From positions 186,001 through 250,000 of the forward strand of contig NZ_JAKRRW010000002.1 of the NCBI RefSeq assembly GCF_026191635.1: a DNA stretch of 64,000 nt, in the 5' to 3' direction. The position numbers and the translations under genes are program-made. The stretch is from Photobacterium obscurum (lineage in GTDB: Bacteria > Pseudomonadota > Gammaproteobacteria > Enterobacterales > Vibrionaceae). This document shows positions 53,125 to 60,790 of this stretch, one piece after another (the stretch's first letter is position 1; the number at the start of each line of letters is the position of its first letter). A model generated the notes under the pieces. The model made no database searches. It was not told where the DNA came from and was given only the letters and a program-made list of their open reading frames with translations.

Positions 53125-54279
53125 CTATCTCTTTTTAGGTAGTGTGTTCATATGCTTACAAATGATACCCAGCATGATCTCATCGGCACCGCCACCAATA
53201 GATGTCAAACGTGTATCACGGTACGCGCGGGAAATCGGGTTATCCCACGCAAAACCCATCCCTCCCCAATACTGCAAGCATGAGTCGGTTACTTCCCGTA
53301 CCAGTCGGCCCGCTTTGAGCTTGGCCATAGATGCCTTCATAGTGACATCTCTACCGCTGATATAACCTTCGACTGCATCGTAGACCAGCGCTCTTAAGGC
53401 TTCGATCTCAGTTTGTAACTCCGCGAGCCTAAAGTGCACCACTTGGTTGTCGAGGATCGCCTTGCCAAAGGCCTGGCGTTCACTTGTGTACTCGATGGTG
53501 TTATTTATACAGGCTTCCATGGTCTTAAGGAGACCAGCTGCGCAAAAGAGGCGCTCTTCTTGAAATTGCAACATCTGATAACCGAATCCGGCACCTTCTT
53601 CCCCGATACGGTTGCATTGAGGGACACGGACGTTGTCGAAAAAGACCTGTGCGGTATCTGAGGAGCGCATGCCCAGTTTGTCCAACTTGCTAGAAAGTGA
53701 CACGCCCGGCAGATTGGTAGGAACAAGGATCAAGGATTTGTTTTGATGGGGGTTACCTTCGCTGGTATTGGCTAATACACACAGGTAGTCAGCTTGCGTA
53801 GAGTTGGTGATCCACATTTTGGTCCCGTTGATCAGATAATCATCACCATCTTTTCTGGCGGTTGTTTTGATCGCTGCAACATCGGATCCGGCATGAGGTT
53901 CGCTGACTGCTATGGAAAATACGGCTTCACCGGAAATTGCCAGGGATAAATAGTCGCGACGCAGTTCATCATTGCCAAACTTGGCCAAGGCTGGGGTGGC
54001 CATATCTGTTTGCACCCCAATACCCATGGAGACACCGCCACTGGTGATCCGGCCGAGTTCTTCAGAAAATACAACTTGGTAACTATAGTCCAGGCCTAGA
54101 CCTCCATACTCAGTCGGCTTGGTTATACCTAATAAGCCCAAATCCCCCATTTTTTTGAAAAGCTCATGGGCCGGAAATATTCCGTCTTTTTCCCACTGGT
54201 CACAGTATGGGTTGATTTCTTTGTCGATAAACCGGGAAATTGTTTGGCGAATCGCATCATGCTCTTCGGTAAAGTTCAT
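53125..54279 (-). CDS. Acyl-CoA dehydrogenase (AtuD/isovaleryl-type)
   Basis: A 384-residue flavoprotein that introduces an alpha-beta double bond. Family blocks: AVSEPHAGSDVAAIKTTAR, MWITNSTQADYLCVLA, and the C-terminal YWGGMGFAWDNPISRAYRD. The base at the usual late position is absent (IGGGADEIM rather than YEGT). Instead a Glu is present in FQEERLF (Glu242), the place used by isovaleryl-CoA dehydrogenase. This fits a branched acyl-CoA such as citronellyl-CoA or isovaleryl-CoA. GGAGG five bases before the ATG at 54279 fixes the start; the ATG at 54291 overlaps that site. It is the first gene of the operon. Confidence 0.88.
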   Translation of the reverse strand: MNFTEEHDAIRQTISRFIDKEINPYCDQWEKDGIFPAHELFKKMGDLGLLGITKPTEYGGLGLDYSYQVVFSEELGRITSGGVSMGIGVQTDMATPALAKFGNDELRRDYLSLAISGEAVFSIAVSEPHAGSDVAAIKTTARKDGDDYLINGTKMWITNSTQADYLCVLANTSEGNPHQNKSLILVPTNLPGVSLSSKLDKLGMRSSDTAQVFFDNVRVPQCNRIGEEGAGFGYQMLQFQEERLFCAAGLLKTMEACINNTIEYTSERQAFGKAILDNQVVHFRLAELQTEIEALRALVYDAVEGYISGRDVTMKASMAKLKAGRLVREVTDSCLQYWGGMGFAWDNPISRAYRDTRLTSIGGGADEIMLGIICKHMNTLPKKR

Positions 54280-54677
54280 ATTTGCCTCCATGCAAAAAAC
54301 AGTATTACTGCGCTGTTTGTAGGCATAATCGCTAACTTTGACTGTTCAGCCAGTGCGTTGTACTTGCTGGTTAGTACGGAGCAACTGACTGTCTTTGGTA
54401 GGAATTTCTGGGGTCAGCCATTTCTACCCTGTAGTAGTCTAGTCATCAACTCATGAGCTTGCTGAGTAATTGTTCCATCTATTAGGAAGGGAGTATAACT
54501 AATTAGTAAAAATCTAATATTTAAGAAAAGGCGGCAGCCCTAGTTTGGTTTGGTCTGCGATGGATAAGTGGAAAGTTGAATATTTGCTCTATACTGGAAC
54601 AGAAAGAAACGAAACAAGAAAGTGACGTGCGGGATTAACGTTGAAAAAGTTGAAAACACAAAAGGAAGTGAAAAATC
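54280..54677. other. Divergent promoter region of the atu-like genes
   Basis: A 398-base gap between the dehydrogenase and SDR genes. It should hold both promoters. ACTAATTAGT (54498-54507) is a short perfect palindrome in an AT-rich stretch. No adjacent regulator gene (AtuR- or LiuR-like) is present, so control must come from elsewhere. An open plus-strand stretch near 54166-54456 overlaps the dehydrogenase start and is not supported. Confidence 0.4.
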
Positions 54678-55631
54678 ATGGGAACAATATTCGATAAGGC
54701 CAGACGCTTGATCAACAGATTGGAAGTGATCACAAGTACCTATAGATTGCCTAAAGTCAAACCCGATGAAGCGAATAGCAGCGCACCGTTAACCGATTTT
54801 TCAGGAAGTTTGGCAAACAAAACGGTTTTTATCAGTGGAGGTTCCCGAGGCATTGGCTTTGCCATTGCCAAGCGCTGTGCAGAGGAAGGAGCGACTGTTA
54901 TTATCGCAGCGAAAACCACCGAGCCACATCCGAAATTACCGGGGACAATATATACCGCAGCCGACGAAATCAATCGAATGGGGCGAGGCAGGGCGATTCC
55001 TGTCGTCTTGGATATTCGGGATGAAACCGCAATAAAACAGGCCGTAGAACAAGCTGTTGAGCAGACGACTGGTATCGATGTCCTGATCAATAATGCCAGC
55101 GCTATTCATCTGGAAAATACCGAAAACACCCCCAGTAAGAGGTTTGATCTTCTCTATTCTATCAATGTCCGTGGCACCTATTTACTGACCCAAGCCTGCC
55201 TGCCTTATCTGAGAAATTCAGACAACCCACATATTGTGACGCTTTCACCACCGATTAATCTTAGTCCTAAATGGTTCAAGAACTACGGTGCCTATACCAC
55301 CTCAAAATATGCCATGTCGATGCTGGCACTGACATTCTCTGAGGAGTTTAATACCTATGGTATAGCGTCTAACGCTTTGTGGCCGAAAACATCGATTGCG
55401 ACAGCTGCGATATTGAATATGAGCACGGGTAAACTGATGAAGGATCACTCTCGGCATCCTGAAATCATGGCTGACGCCTGCTATGAAATCATTACTCGCG
55501 ATGCTCAGCATTGTTCAGGGAATTTCTTTATTGATGAAGAGGTGCTCAAACATCAAGGGATCACTGATTTTTCCCGCTATGCCTGTAAACCGGGCGCGAG
55601 CTTGCAGCGGGATCTCTTTCTGGAAGGCTAG
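54678..55631 (+). CDS. HSDL2/AtuB-like short-chain dehydrogenase
   Basis: A 317-residue SDR. Residues 44-65 give the cofactor loop KTVFISGGSRGIGFAIAKR; NNASAIHL follows; the catalytic set is the Ser in TLSPPI with Tyr and Lys in YTTSK. The AAKTTEPHPKLPGTIYTAAD segment is typical of the HSDL2-like group, to which Pseudomonas AtuB belongs. It would reduce or oxidise a beta-hydroxy/keto or terpenoid intermediate. It is divergent from the atuD-like gene, so it is likely co-regulated with the operon. GGAAG lies ten bases before the ATG. Confidence 0.85.
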   Translation: MGTIFDKARRLINRLEVITSTYRLPKVKPDEANSSAPLTDFSGSLANKTVFISGGSRGIGFAIAKRCAEEGATVIIAAKTTEPHPKLPGTIYTAADEINRMGRGRAIPVVLDIRDETAIKQAVEQAVEQTTGIDVLINNASAIHLENTENTPSKRFDLLYSINVRGTYLLTQACLPYLRNSDNPHIVTLSPPINLSPKWFKNYGAYTTSKYAMSMLALTFSEEFNTYGIASNALWPKTSIATAAILNMSTGKLMKDHSRHPEIMADACYEIITRDAQHCSGNFFIDEEVLKHQGITDFSRYACKPGASLQRDLFLEG

Positions 55632-55724
55632 GAAACACCCTAGTCCTTGATAGTTATGCTATTGTCACAGACACTATCGGTGATGCAGGAGTTGAATCAG
55701 CTCCAGTCGGGAGTCTTTGTGGCA

Positions 55725-56846
55725 ATGAATCATTTCTTTAAACAGCTATATGACTATATCAATCCAACGGTAAATACAGATCTTAAGCCTGCCGCATCTC
55801 AATGGCAGTCGCAGTTGCCGACTATCTGGTTGCTTGGTAAGACCGGGGCGGGGAAGTCGTCTCTGGTTCAGGCGGTTACAGGCAACTCGGCCATTGAGGT
55901 GGGTAATGGCTTTCAGCCGTGTACCCAAACATCGGTGACTTACCGGTATCCAGAAATTAATCCGTTGTTTTGTTTTCTTGATACCCGTGGGCTTTCTGAA
56001 GCCGATTATGATCCCGAGGATGATATCGAAGCCTGCCAACATCAGAGCCACGCGTTACTGGTGGTGATGAAAGCCGAAGAGCCTGAACAGAGCAGCGTGC
56101 TTAATGCATTGAAGAAAATCCGAAAATCAGGTGCAATTAAGCAGTTGTTAGTCGTTCATACCGGTATTTGTGCTTTGCCTGGTCAGGAGGAGCGGCAACG
56201 GGCGATTGGCTACAACCAGGATCAGGTACAGCAGATTTGGGGCGGTGAGGTGAAATCAGTTTGCCTAGATTTCGGTTCTGAGAGAGAGCTGGCTGCTGGG
56301 ATGACTGAGCTTAACGCAGCGTTAGCTGAAATGTTACCGATCCTGTACCTGCTGGGGGATGAGAAAGAACACCAAAGCCGTGAAGAAGCCAATTTTAGCC
56401 GATTGAAGCGTGAAGTGATGTGGTATGCGGGTACTGCCGGGGCAAGCGATGCTATTCCGGCTGTCGGTTTGGTTTCCGTACCTGCTATCCAGGGAAAAAT
56501 GTTGCACAGTTTGGCAAACCAATATGGTGTCGAGTGGGATAAGCAACGATTTGGTGAATTTGCCGGCCTGCTTGGTACCAGCTTTGTGGTTCAGTACCTA
56601 TCTAAGCTTGGGCTGCGACAATTGGTGAAATTAATTCCTGTCTATGGGCAAACTGTAGGCAGTGCGACGGCTGCAGCGGTGAGTTTTGGCTCGACATATG
56701 CCATCGGGCGAGCAGTATGTAAATACCTCTATCATATCAGTAAAGGCGAGCCTGTTTCCGAGCGGGAAATCAAACGGGCTTTCGAGCAAGCTTTTAATCA
56801 TGGCAAGGATGTAGCAGCGCGTGAAGCGAACAAAAAACAGCATTAA
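55725..56846 (+). CDS. GTPase with C-terminal DUF697 domain
   Basis: A protein of about 373 residues. The N-terminal GTPase has P-loop GKTGAGKSS and switch motif DTRG. The base-specificity motif NKxD is not clear; the expected place has VVHTGICA, so nucleotide choice may differ. The second half has the hydrophobic DUF697/YcjF-like region (GTAGASDAIPAVGLVSVPAI, then LVKLIPVYGQTVGSA). The start is uncertain: 55725 has CGGGAG eleven bases upstream, and the frame is open to 55647. Its end overlaps the next GTPase gene by 26 bases, so the pair is coupled. Function unknown. Confidence 0.75.
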   Translation: MNHFFKQLYDYINPTVNTDLKPAASQWQSQLPTIWLLGKTGAGKSSLVQAVTGNSAIEVGNGFQPCTQTSVTYRYPEINPLFCFLDTRGLSEADYDPEDDIEACQHQSHALLVVMKAEEPEQSSVLNALKKIRKSGAIKQLLVVHTGICALPGQEERQRAIGYNQDQVQQIWGGEVKSVCLDFGSERELAAGMTELNAALAEMLPILYLLGDEKEHQSREEANFSRLKREVMWYAGTAGASDAIPAVGLVSVPAIQGKMLHSLANQYGVEWDKQRFGEFAGLLGTSFVVQYLSKLGLRQLVKLIPVYGQTVGSATAAAVSFGSTYAIGRAVCKYLYHISKGEPVSEREIKRAFEQAFNHGKDVAAREANKKQH

Positions 56847-58368
56847 TGCATTAACCCAGCTTTCAGGCGGGGTATTACCGTTGCTTATGACACTCTTGGT
56901 GTTGCCGGTATTGGTGCTGGCGCTTATCGGGGTTGTGAGCCTGATCCAGAATGGCTATTGGCTTATGTTTGCTCTGTTGCTTGGTCTGTCTGCAGCAGCG
57001 GTACTGTTACCATATTTCTGGCTACGTAAGAACAGGCAACAGGCTGAGGTTGAAGTGGGCTCGTTGGCTGACTACGAGGTCGAGACTTCGGGGCAGTGGA
57101 GTGAGTTTGATCAGGCAGTATGGCAACAACTTAACTGTAAGATAGACAGCCAACTGGCATCAGCCTGTGAATGGAGCCAGTTGCGTGAACATGCGCTAGA
57201 CCTCGCAACCGAAGTGGCAGAACAATATCACCCGGACAAATCAGCGAAGGAATTAGCCTTTACAGCACCGGAATTCTTGCTGATGGTTGAGGAAGTCAGC
57301 CGGCGTTACCGCCAGTTTCTCTTGGATCATGTCCCCTTTGTGGAAAAGATTCGCCTGACGACGCTTAAGCAAGGATATGAGCAAAAAGATAAATTAGGTG
57401 TCGCAAAGCATGCCTATGATATTTATCGGGTATTTAGGATGATGACACCAGCAGGGTTGGTCGCGGAAGCGAGAGGGCAACTGTTGGGGCGTTTGTTTGA
57501 TGAAGTGAGTGACGAGGTTCAAGCAAAATTGAAGCGTGTATTGCTTCAGGAAGTCGCATCAGTAGCCATCGACTTATACAGCGGCCGTTTTACGAAAAGA
57601 GATCATGAACTTGATGTTAGCAAAGTTTCATTAGCCGACCAGCAAAGGTTTGTTGCAGAGATAGAACCTCTGCGAGTCGCTGTTGTGGGGCAAATAAGTG
57701 CAGGTAAATCTTCGCTGATCAATGCTATTGCGGGCAGTATGGTCGCAGAGGTTAGTGTCTTGCCATCAACCGAGAATGTGACTGTGCACCGTTGTGATGT
57801 TGATGGTATTGATTGGATACATCTTGTCGATCTACCCGGTATTGATGGCAAGCAAGTGACTGATCAATTACTGCTGGAGCAAATGGTCAGCAGCGATTTG
57901 GTATTTTGGGTGATGAAAGCAAATCAACCGGCTCGCCAGCTCGATGTTGAACTGAAACGTCAGTTTGATGCATTTTATTGCGACGAAAAAAATCGAAATC
58001 GGAAGAAACCGTTAATTTTAGCTCTTGTTAATCAGATAGATAGGTTGCAGCCAATACATGAATGGCAACCTCCTTATGATCTAGTTCAACCAAGTAGCGC
58101 AAAAGCCAAGACGATTAAGGCAGCGCAAGATTTTAACCAGCAGCAAATAATGCCAGATGAGATCCTATCTATAGCTGTGCGGGATGGTGCCGAAAATTAT
58201 AACATCGAAAAAATAGCTGAATTTATACTCTTTAATTATGAAAACGGCGTCAATGTTCAGCTGAACAGGCGTCGTATCGATACTCGTAATCTCCATCTTA
58301 CTGATCAATTCAAACGAATGTACCGGTTAGGACAAAAGGCGCTGCAAACAACATTTCTTCAAAAATAG
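56821..58368 (+). CDS. Membrane-anchored GTPase with N-terminal hairpin
   Basis: A 515-residue protein. Two hydrophobic helices at about residues 15-37 and 41-65 form a membrane hairpin; a soluble helical part follows; the GTPase lies at about 285-460: VVGQISAGKSSLINAIAG (P-loop), LVDLPGIDG (switch II), and LALVNQIDRL (the NKxD position as NQID). The C-terminal 90 residues are helical and basic. It resembles Era/dynamin-type GTPases joined to membranes. It begins with GTG inside the previous gene, so the two products probably work together. No partner, such as FeoB or MnmE, is near. Function is not known. Confidence 0.75.
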   Translation: MKRTKNSINALTQLSGGVLPLLMTLLVLPVLVLALIGVVSLIQNGYWLMFALLLGLSAAAVLLPYFWLRKNRQQAEVEVGSLADYEVETSGQWSEFDQAVWQQLNCKIDSQLASACEWSQLREHALDLATEVAEQYHPDKSAKELAFTAPEFLLMVEEVSRRYRQFLLDHVPFVEKIRLTTLKQGYEQKDKLGVAKHAYDIYRVFRMMTPAGLVAEARGQLLGRLFDEVSDEVQAKLKRVLLQEVASVAIDLYSGRFTKRDHELDVSKVSLADQQRFVAEIEPLRVAVVGQISAGKSSLINAIAGSMVAEVSVLPSTENVTVHRCDVDGIDWIHLVDLPGIDGKQVTDQLLLEQMVSSDLVFWVMKANQPARQLDVELKRQFDAFYCDEKNRNRKKPLILALVNQIDRLQPIHEWQPPYDLVQPSSAKAKTIKAAQDFNQQQIMPDEILSIAVRDGAENYNIEKIAEFILFNYENGVNVQLNRRRIDTRNLHLTDQFKRMYRLGQKALQTTFLQK

Positions 58369-58482
58369 CCGCTAGTGGCTATACCTGTCTTACATCATTC
58401 AAATTGATGCATAATCATTCGTGTAATTGTGCGACTGATCATATATTCGTAACAGATTTGCTATGTAGTGTTTGCAAAATAA

Positions 58483-58498
58483 GCTGAAACAATTCAGC
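58483..58498. promoter_or_regulatory. Cra/FruR-like operator 1 (imperfect)
   Basis: GCTGAAACAATTCAGC resembles the Cra palindrome TGAAACGTTTCA with an altered centre. It lies 175 bases upstream of the fruB start. Confidence 0.6.
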
Positions 58499-58504
58499 AT
58501 TAGA

Positions 58505-58520
58505 GCTGAAAGGTTTCAGC
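58505..58520. promoter_or_regulatory. Cra/FruR operator 2
   Basis: GCTGAAAGGTTTCAGC is a perfect palindrome except for its centre and matches the Cra consensus half-sites. It is identical to operator 3. Confidence 0.75.
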
Positions 58521-58571
58521 AGAGCTTCAGCAATAATCACAGTTCTTCTGAATCTTTTTATTTCAGTAAAA

Positions 58572-58587
58572 GCTGAAAGGTTTCAGC
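58572..58587. promoter_or_regulatory. Cra/FruR operator 3
   Basis: An exact copy of operator 2, 67 bases downstream and 86 bases before the fruB ATG. Two identical sites at this spacing suggest cooperative or looped repression relieved by fructose 1-phosphate. Confidence 0.78.
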
Positions 58588-58673
58588 AAAGTTGAAAGCT
58601 AACTAAAATTAAAGGCGTGTAGAGAAAGTGCGAACTGGCCTTTCGTCGACTAACCGAATACTGGAGAGAGTGA

Positions 58674-59792
58674 ATGTTGTCACTATCAATTAATGATATT
58701 CAGCTAAAGCAAGGCGCAGCTGATAAACAAGAAGCCATTAAGGCATTGGCTGCAGGTCTGGAACAGCAAGGCCTGGTTGAAAGCGGTTATGTCAACGGCA
58801 TGCTGGCTCGTGAAGCCCAGAATTCAACGTTCCTCGGTAATGGTATTGCTATTCCTCACGGAACCACGGACACCCGAGGGCTGGTAAAGCAAACGGGTGT
58901 ACGAATCCATCACTTCCCGCAAGGTGTAGATTGGGGGGGTGGTAATACCGCTTACCTAGCAATTGGCATTGCTGCTAAGTCGGATGAGCATCTCGGGATT
59001 TTGAAGCAACTGACAAAAGTGCTGTCTGCCGATGGCGTTGAAGAAAAGCTGAAGCAAAGTGATAGCGCTGAAGGCTTAATTTCTATCCTTAATGGTGATG
59101 AGCAATCGGAAGCCGAATTTGATACCGGACTCATTCAACTCGCTTTCCCGGCAACAGACCTTATTCAGTTAACGGCCGTAGCTGCTGGTTTGATTAAGAA
59201 CCGAGAAGCTGCAGGAAATGCCTGCGTTGCGGATGCTATTTCATCAGGTGTCAGTTATCTGGGACAAGGTTTGTGGCTGGCCAAAAGTAGTAAAGACGTC
59301 AGCAAAACAGCACTGGCCTTTGTTACGCCTGCCACCGAATTCGAAGAGCAGGGCAAACCCGTGAAAGGGTTACTGATGGTAGCTGCGTGCAATGGTTCGC
59401 ACCTTAATAACATGAATTATCTTTCCCAACTGCTCTATAAGCAGCAGGCAGAAAAGCTTGTTTCAGCAGACAAAGACAAAATTGTTTCGTTGCTGACGCA
59501 AGAAACCATCGAAGGTAATACGGATGTGTTCAAGATCCGCAACCCTCACGGTTTGCATGCCCGTCCTGGTGCGATGCTGGTAAGTGTCGCCAAGAAGTTT
59601 GAATCGAACATTCTGGTTTCGAACTTAAATGGTGATGGCAAGGCGGTGAATGCCAAGAGCCTGATGAAGGTGATTGCATTGGGTGTGAAGCAGAGCCACG
59701 AGTTGCAGTTTACCGCCCAGGGGGATGATGCCGAGCTTGCGCTTGCCGCGATCGGACAAGCTATCGCTGATGGTTTGGGTGAGGGCAAATAA
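58674..59792 (+). CDS. fruB: Fructose PTS diphosphoryl transfer protein (IIA-HPr fusion)
   Basis: A 372-residue cytosolic phosphocarrier that passes phosphate from Enzyme I to FruA. An N-terminal IIA-Fru domain has phosphorylated His62 in IAIPHGTTD. A middle linker domain (about 150-280) is followed by an HPr domain with NPHGLHARPGA (His295) and the seryl region KSLMKV. Length matches E. coli FruB (376). GGAGAG precedes the ATG. It is the first gene of the operon, behind the Cra sites, and its TAA overlaps the fruK ATG (TAATG). Confidence 0.95.
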   Translation: MLSLSINDIQLKQGAADKQEAIKALAAGLEQQGLVESGYVNGMLAREAQNSTFLGNGIAIPHGTTDTRGLVKQTGVRIHHFPQGVDWGGGNTAYLAIGIAAKSDEHLGILKQLTKVLSADGVEEKLKQSDSAEGLISILNGDEQSEAEFDTGLIQLAFPATDLIQLTAVAAGLIKNREAAGNACVADAISSGVSYLGQGLWLAKSSKDVSKTALAFVTPATEFEEQGKPVKGLLMVAACNGSHLNNMNYLSQLLYKQQAEKLVSADKDKIVSLLTQETIEGNTDVFKIRNPHGLHARPGAMLVSVAKKFESNILVSNLNGDGKAVNAKSLMKVIALGVKQSHELQFTAQGDDAELALAAIGQAIADGLGEGK

Positions 59793-60769
59793 TGACTGAT
59801 TTCGAAACAATGGTTAGTCGTCAAAAGCCAAAGGTCGTCACCATAACCTTGAATCCGGCTCTGGACTTGACGGGTAACCTGAAGGCCTTGACCACTGGTA
59901 CGGTAAACCTTGTCGAAAAGGGAAGCCTGCATCCTGCCGGTAAAGGGGTGAATGTGGCTAAAGTGCTTGCTGAACTGGGTGCGGAGGTGACGGTAACCGG
60001 GTTATTAGGCGCCGATAACCAAGAACCGTTTTGCCAGCTGTTTGAGGAGCTGGGGGTAAACGACGAGTTTGTACGTGTTCAAGGCGCGAGCCGTATCAAC
60101 GTCAAGTTAGTCGAATCCAGTGGGCAGGTCAGCGACATTAACTTCCCGGGTGTTGTAGTGTCAGAGCACGATATCCAACAATTTGAGCAAACCCTGTTTG
60201 CCTTGTCTGAAAGCCACGACGTGTTTGTGATGGCGGGAAGCTTGCCAAGAGGTATTACCCCAGAGCTGTGTGCAACCTGGGTGTCCCGACTTCAAGCGTG
60301 TGGTAAGCATGTCTTTTTTGATAGCAGCAAGGCCGCACTGTCTGCCGGCTTGAATGCCGCGCCTTGGTTGGTGAAGCCGAATGATGAGGAGCTGTCAGAT
60401 TGGGCTGGGTGTGAGTTAGAAACAGAGCACGATTTAATTGAGGCGGCGGAGCAGCTGGCTCGAAAAGATATCGCCAATGTGGTGGTGTCTTTAGGGGCAG
60501 AAGGCGTGATGTGGCTCAATCATGAAGGATGGTTGCGCTCATTGCCGCCAAAAATGAATGTTGTGAGCACTGTCGGAGCCGGGGATACCTTGGTGGCTGG
60601 GCTGTGCTGGGGGCAACTTAATAACTGGAACAAACAAGAGACGCTTAGTTTTGCCACCGCGCTTTCAGCGCTGGCTGTCAGCCAGGTAGGCGTCGGGGTT
60701 GAAGATCTCAACGCGGTACTGGCTGTCAAAGAAAGCGTGCAACTATCAGACAATAACGTGAAGAGCTAA
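59792..60769 (+). CDS. fruK: 1-Phosphofructokinase
   Basis: A 325-residue PfkB-family kinase that converts fructose 1-phosphate to fructose 1,6-bisphosphate. Conserved blocks: ITLNPALDLTG at the start, HPAGKGVNVAKVLAELG, GSLPRGI, LVKPNDEEL, and the catalytic VGAGDTLVAGL with the Asp base. It is a little longer than E. coli FruK (312) because of about ten extra N-terminal residues. It begins on the last base of the fruB stop codon and ends 21 bases before fruA. In many bacteria FruK also lowers the Cra ligand, fructose 1-phosphate. Confidence 0.94.
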   Translation: MTDFETMVSRQKPKVVTITLNPALDLTGNLKALTTGTVNLVEKGSLHPAGKGVNVAKVLAELGAEVTVTGLLGADNQEPFCQLFEELGVNDEFVRVQGASRINVKLVESSGQVSDINFPGVVVSEHDIQQFEQTLFALSESHDVFVMAGSLPRGITPELCATWVSRLQACGKHVFFDSSKAALSAGLNAAPWLVKPNDEELSDWAGCELETEHDLIEAAEQLARKDIANVVVSLGAEGVMWLNHEGWLRSLPPKMNVVSTVGAGDTLVAGLCWGQLNNWNKQETLSFATALSALAVSQVGVGVEDLNAVLAVKESVQLSDNNVKS

Positions 60770-60790
60770 CACGGATCAGAGGGTATCAAG

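Noticed and set aside
54166-54456. Plus-strand reading frame overlapping the start of the dehydrogenase gene
   Set aside because: Antisense to a strongly supported gene, no ribosome site, and no recognisable protein pattern.
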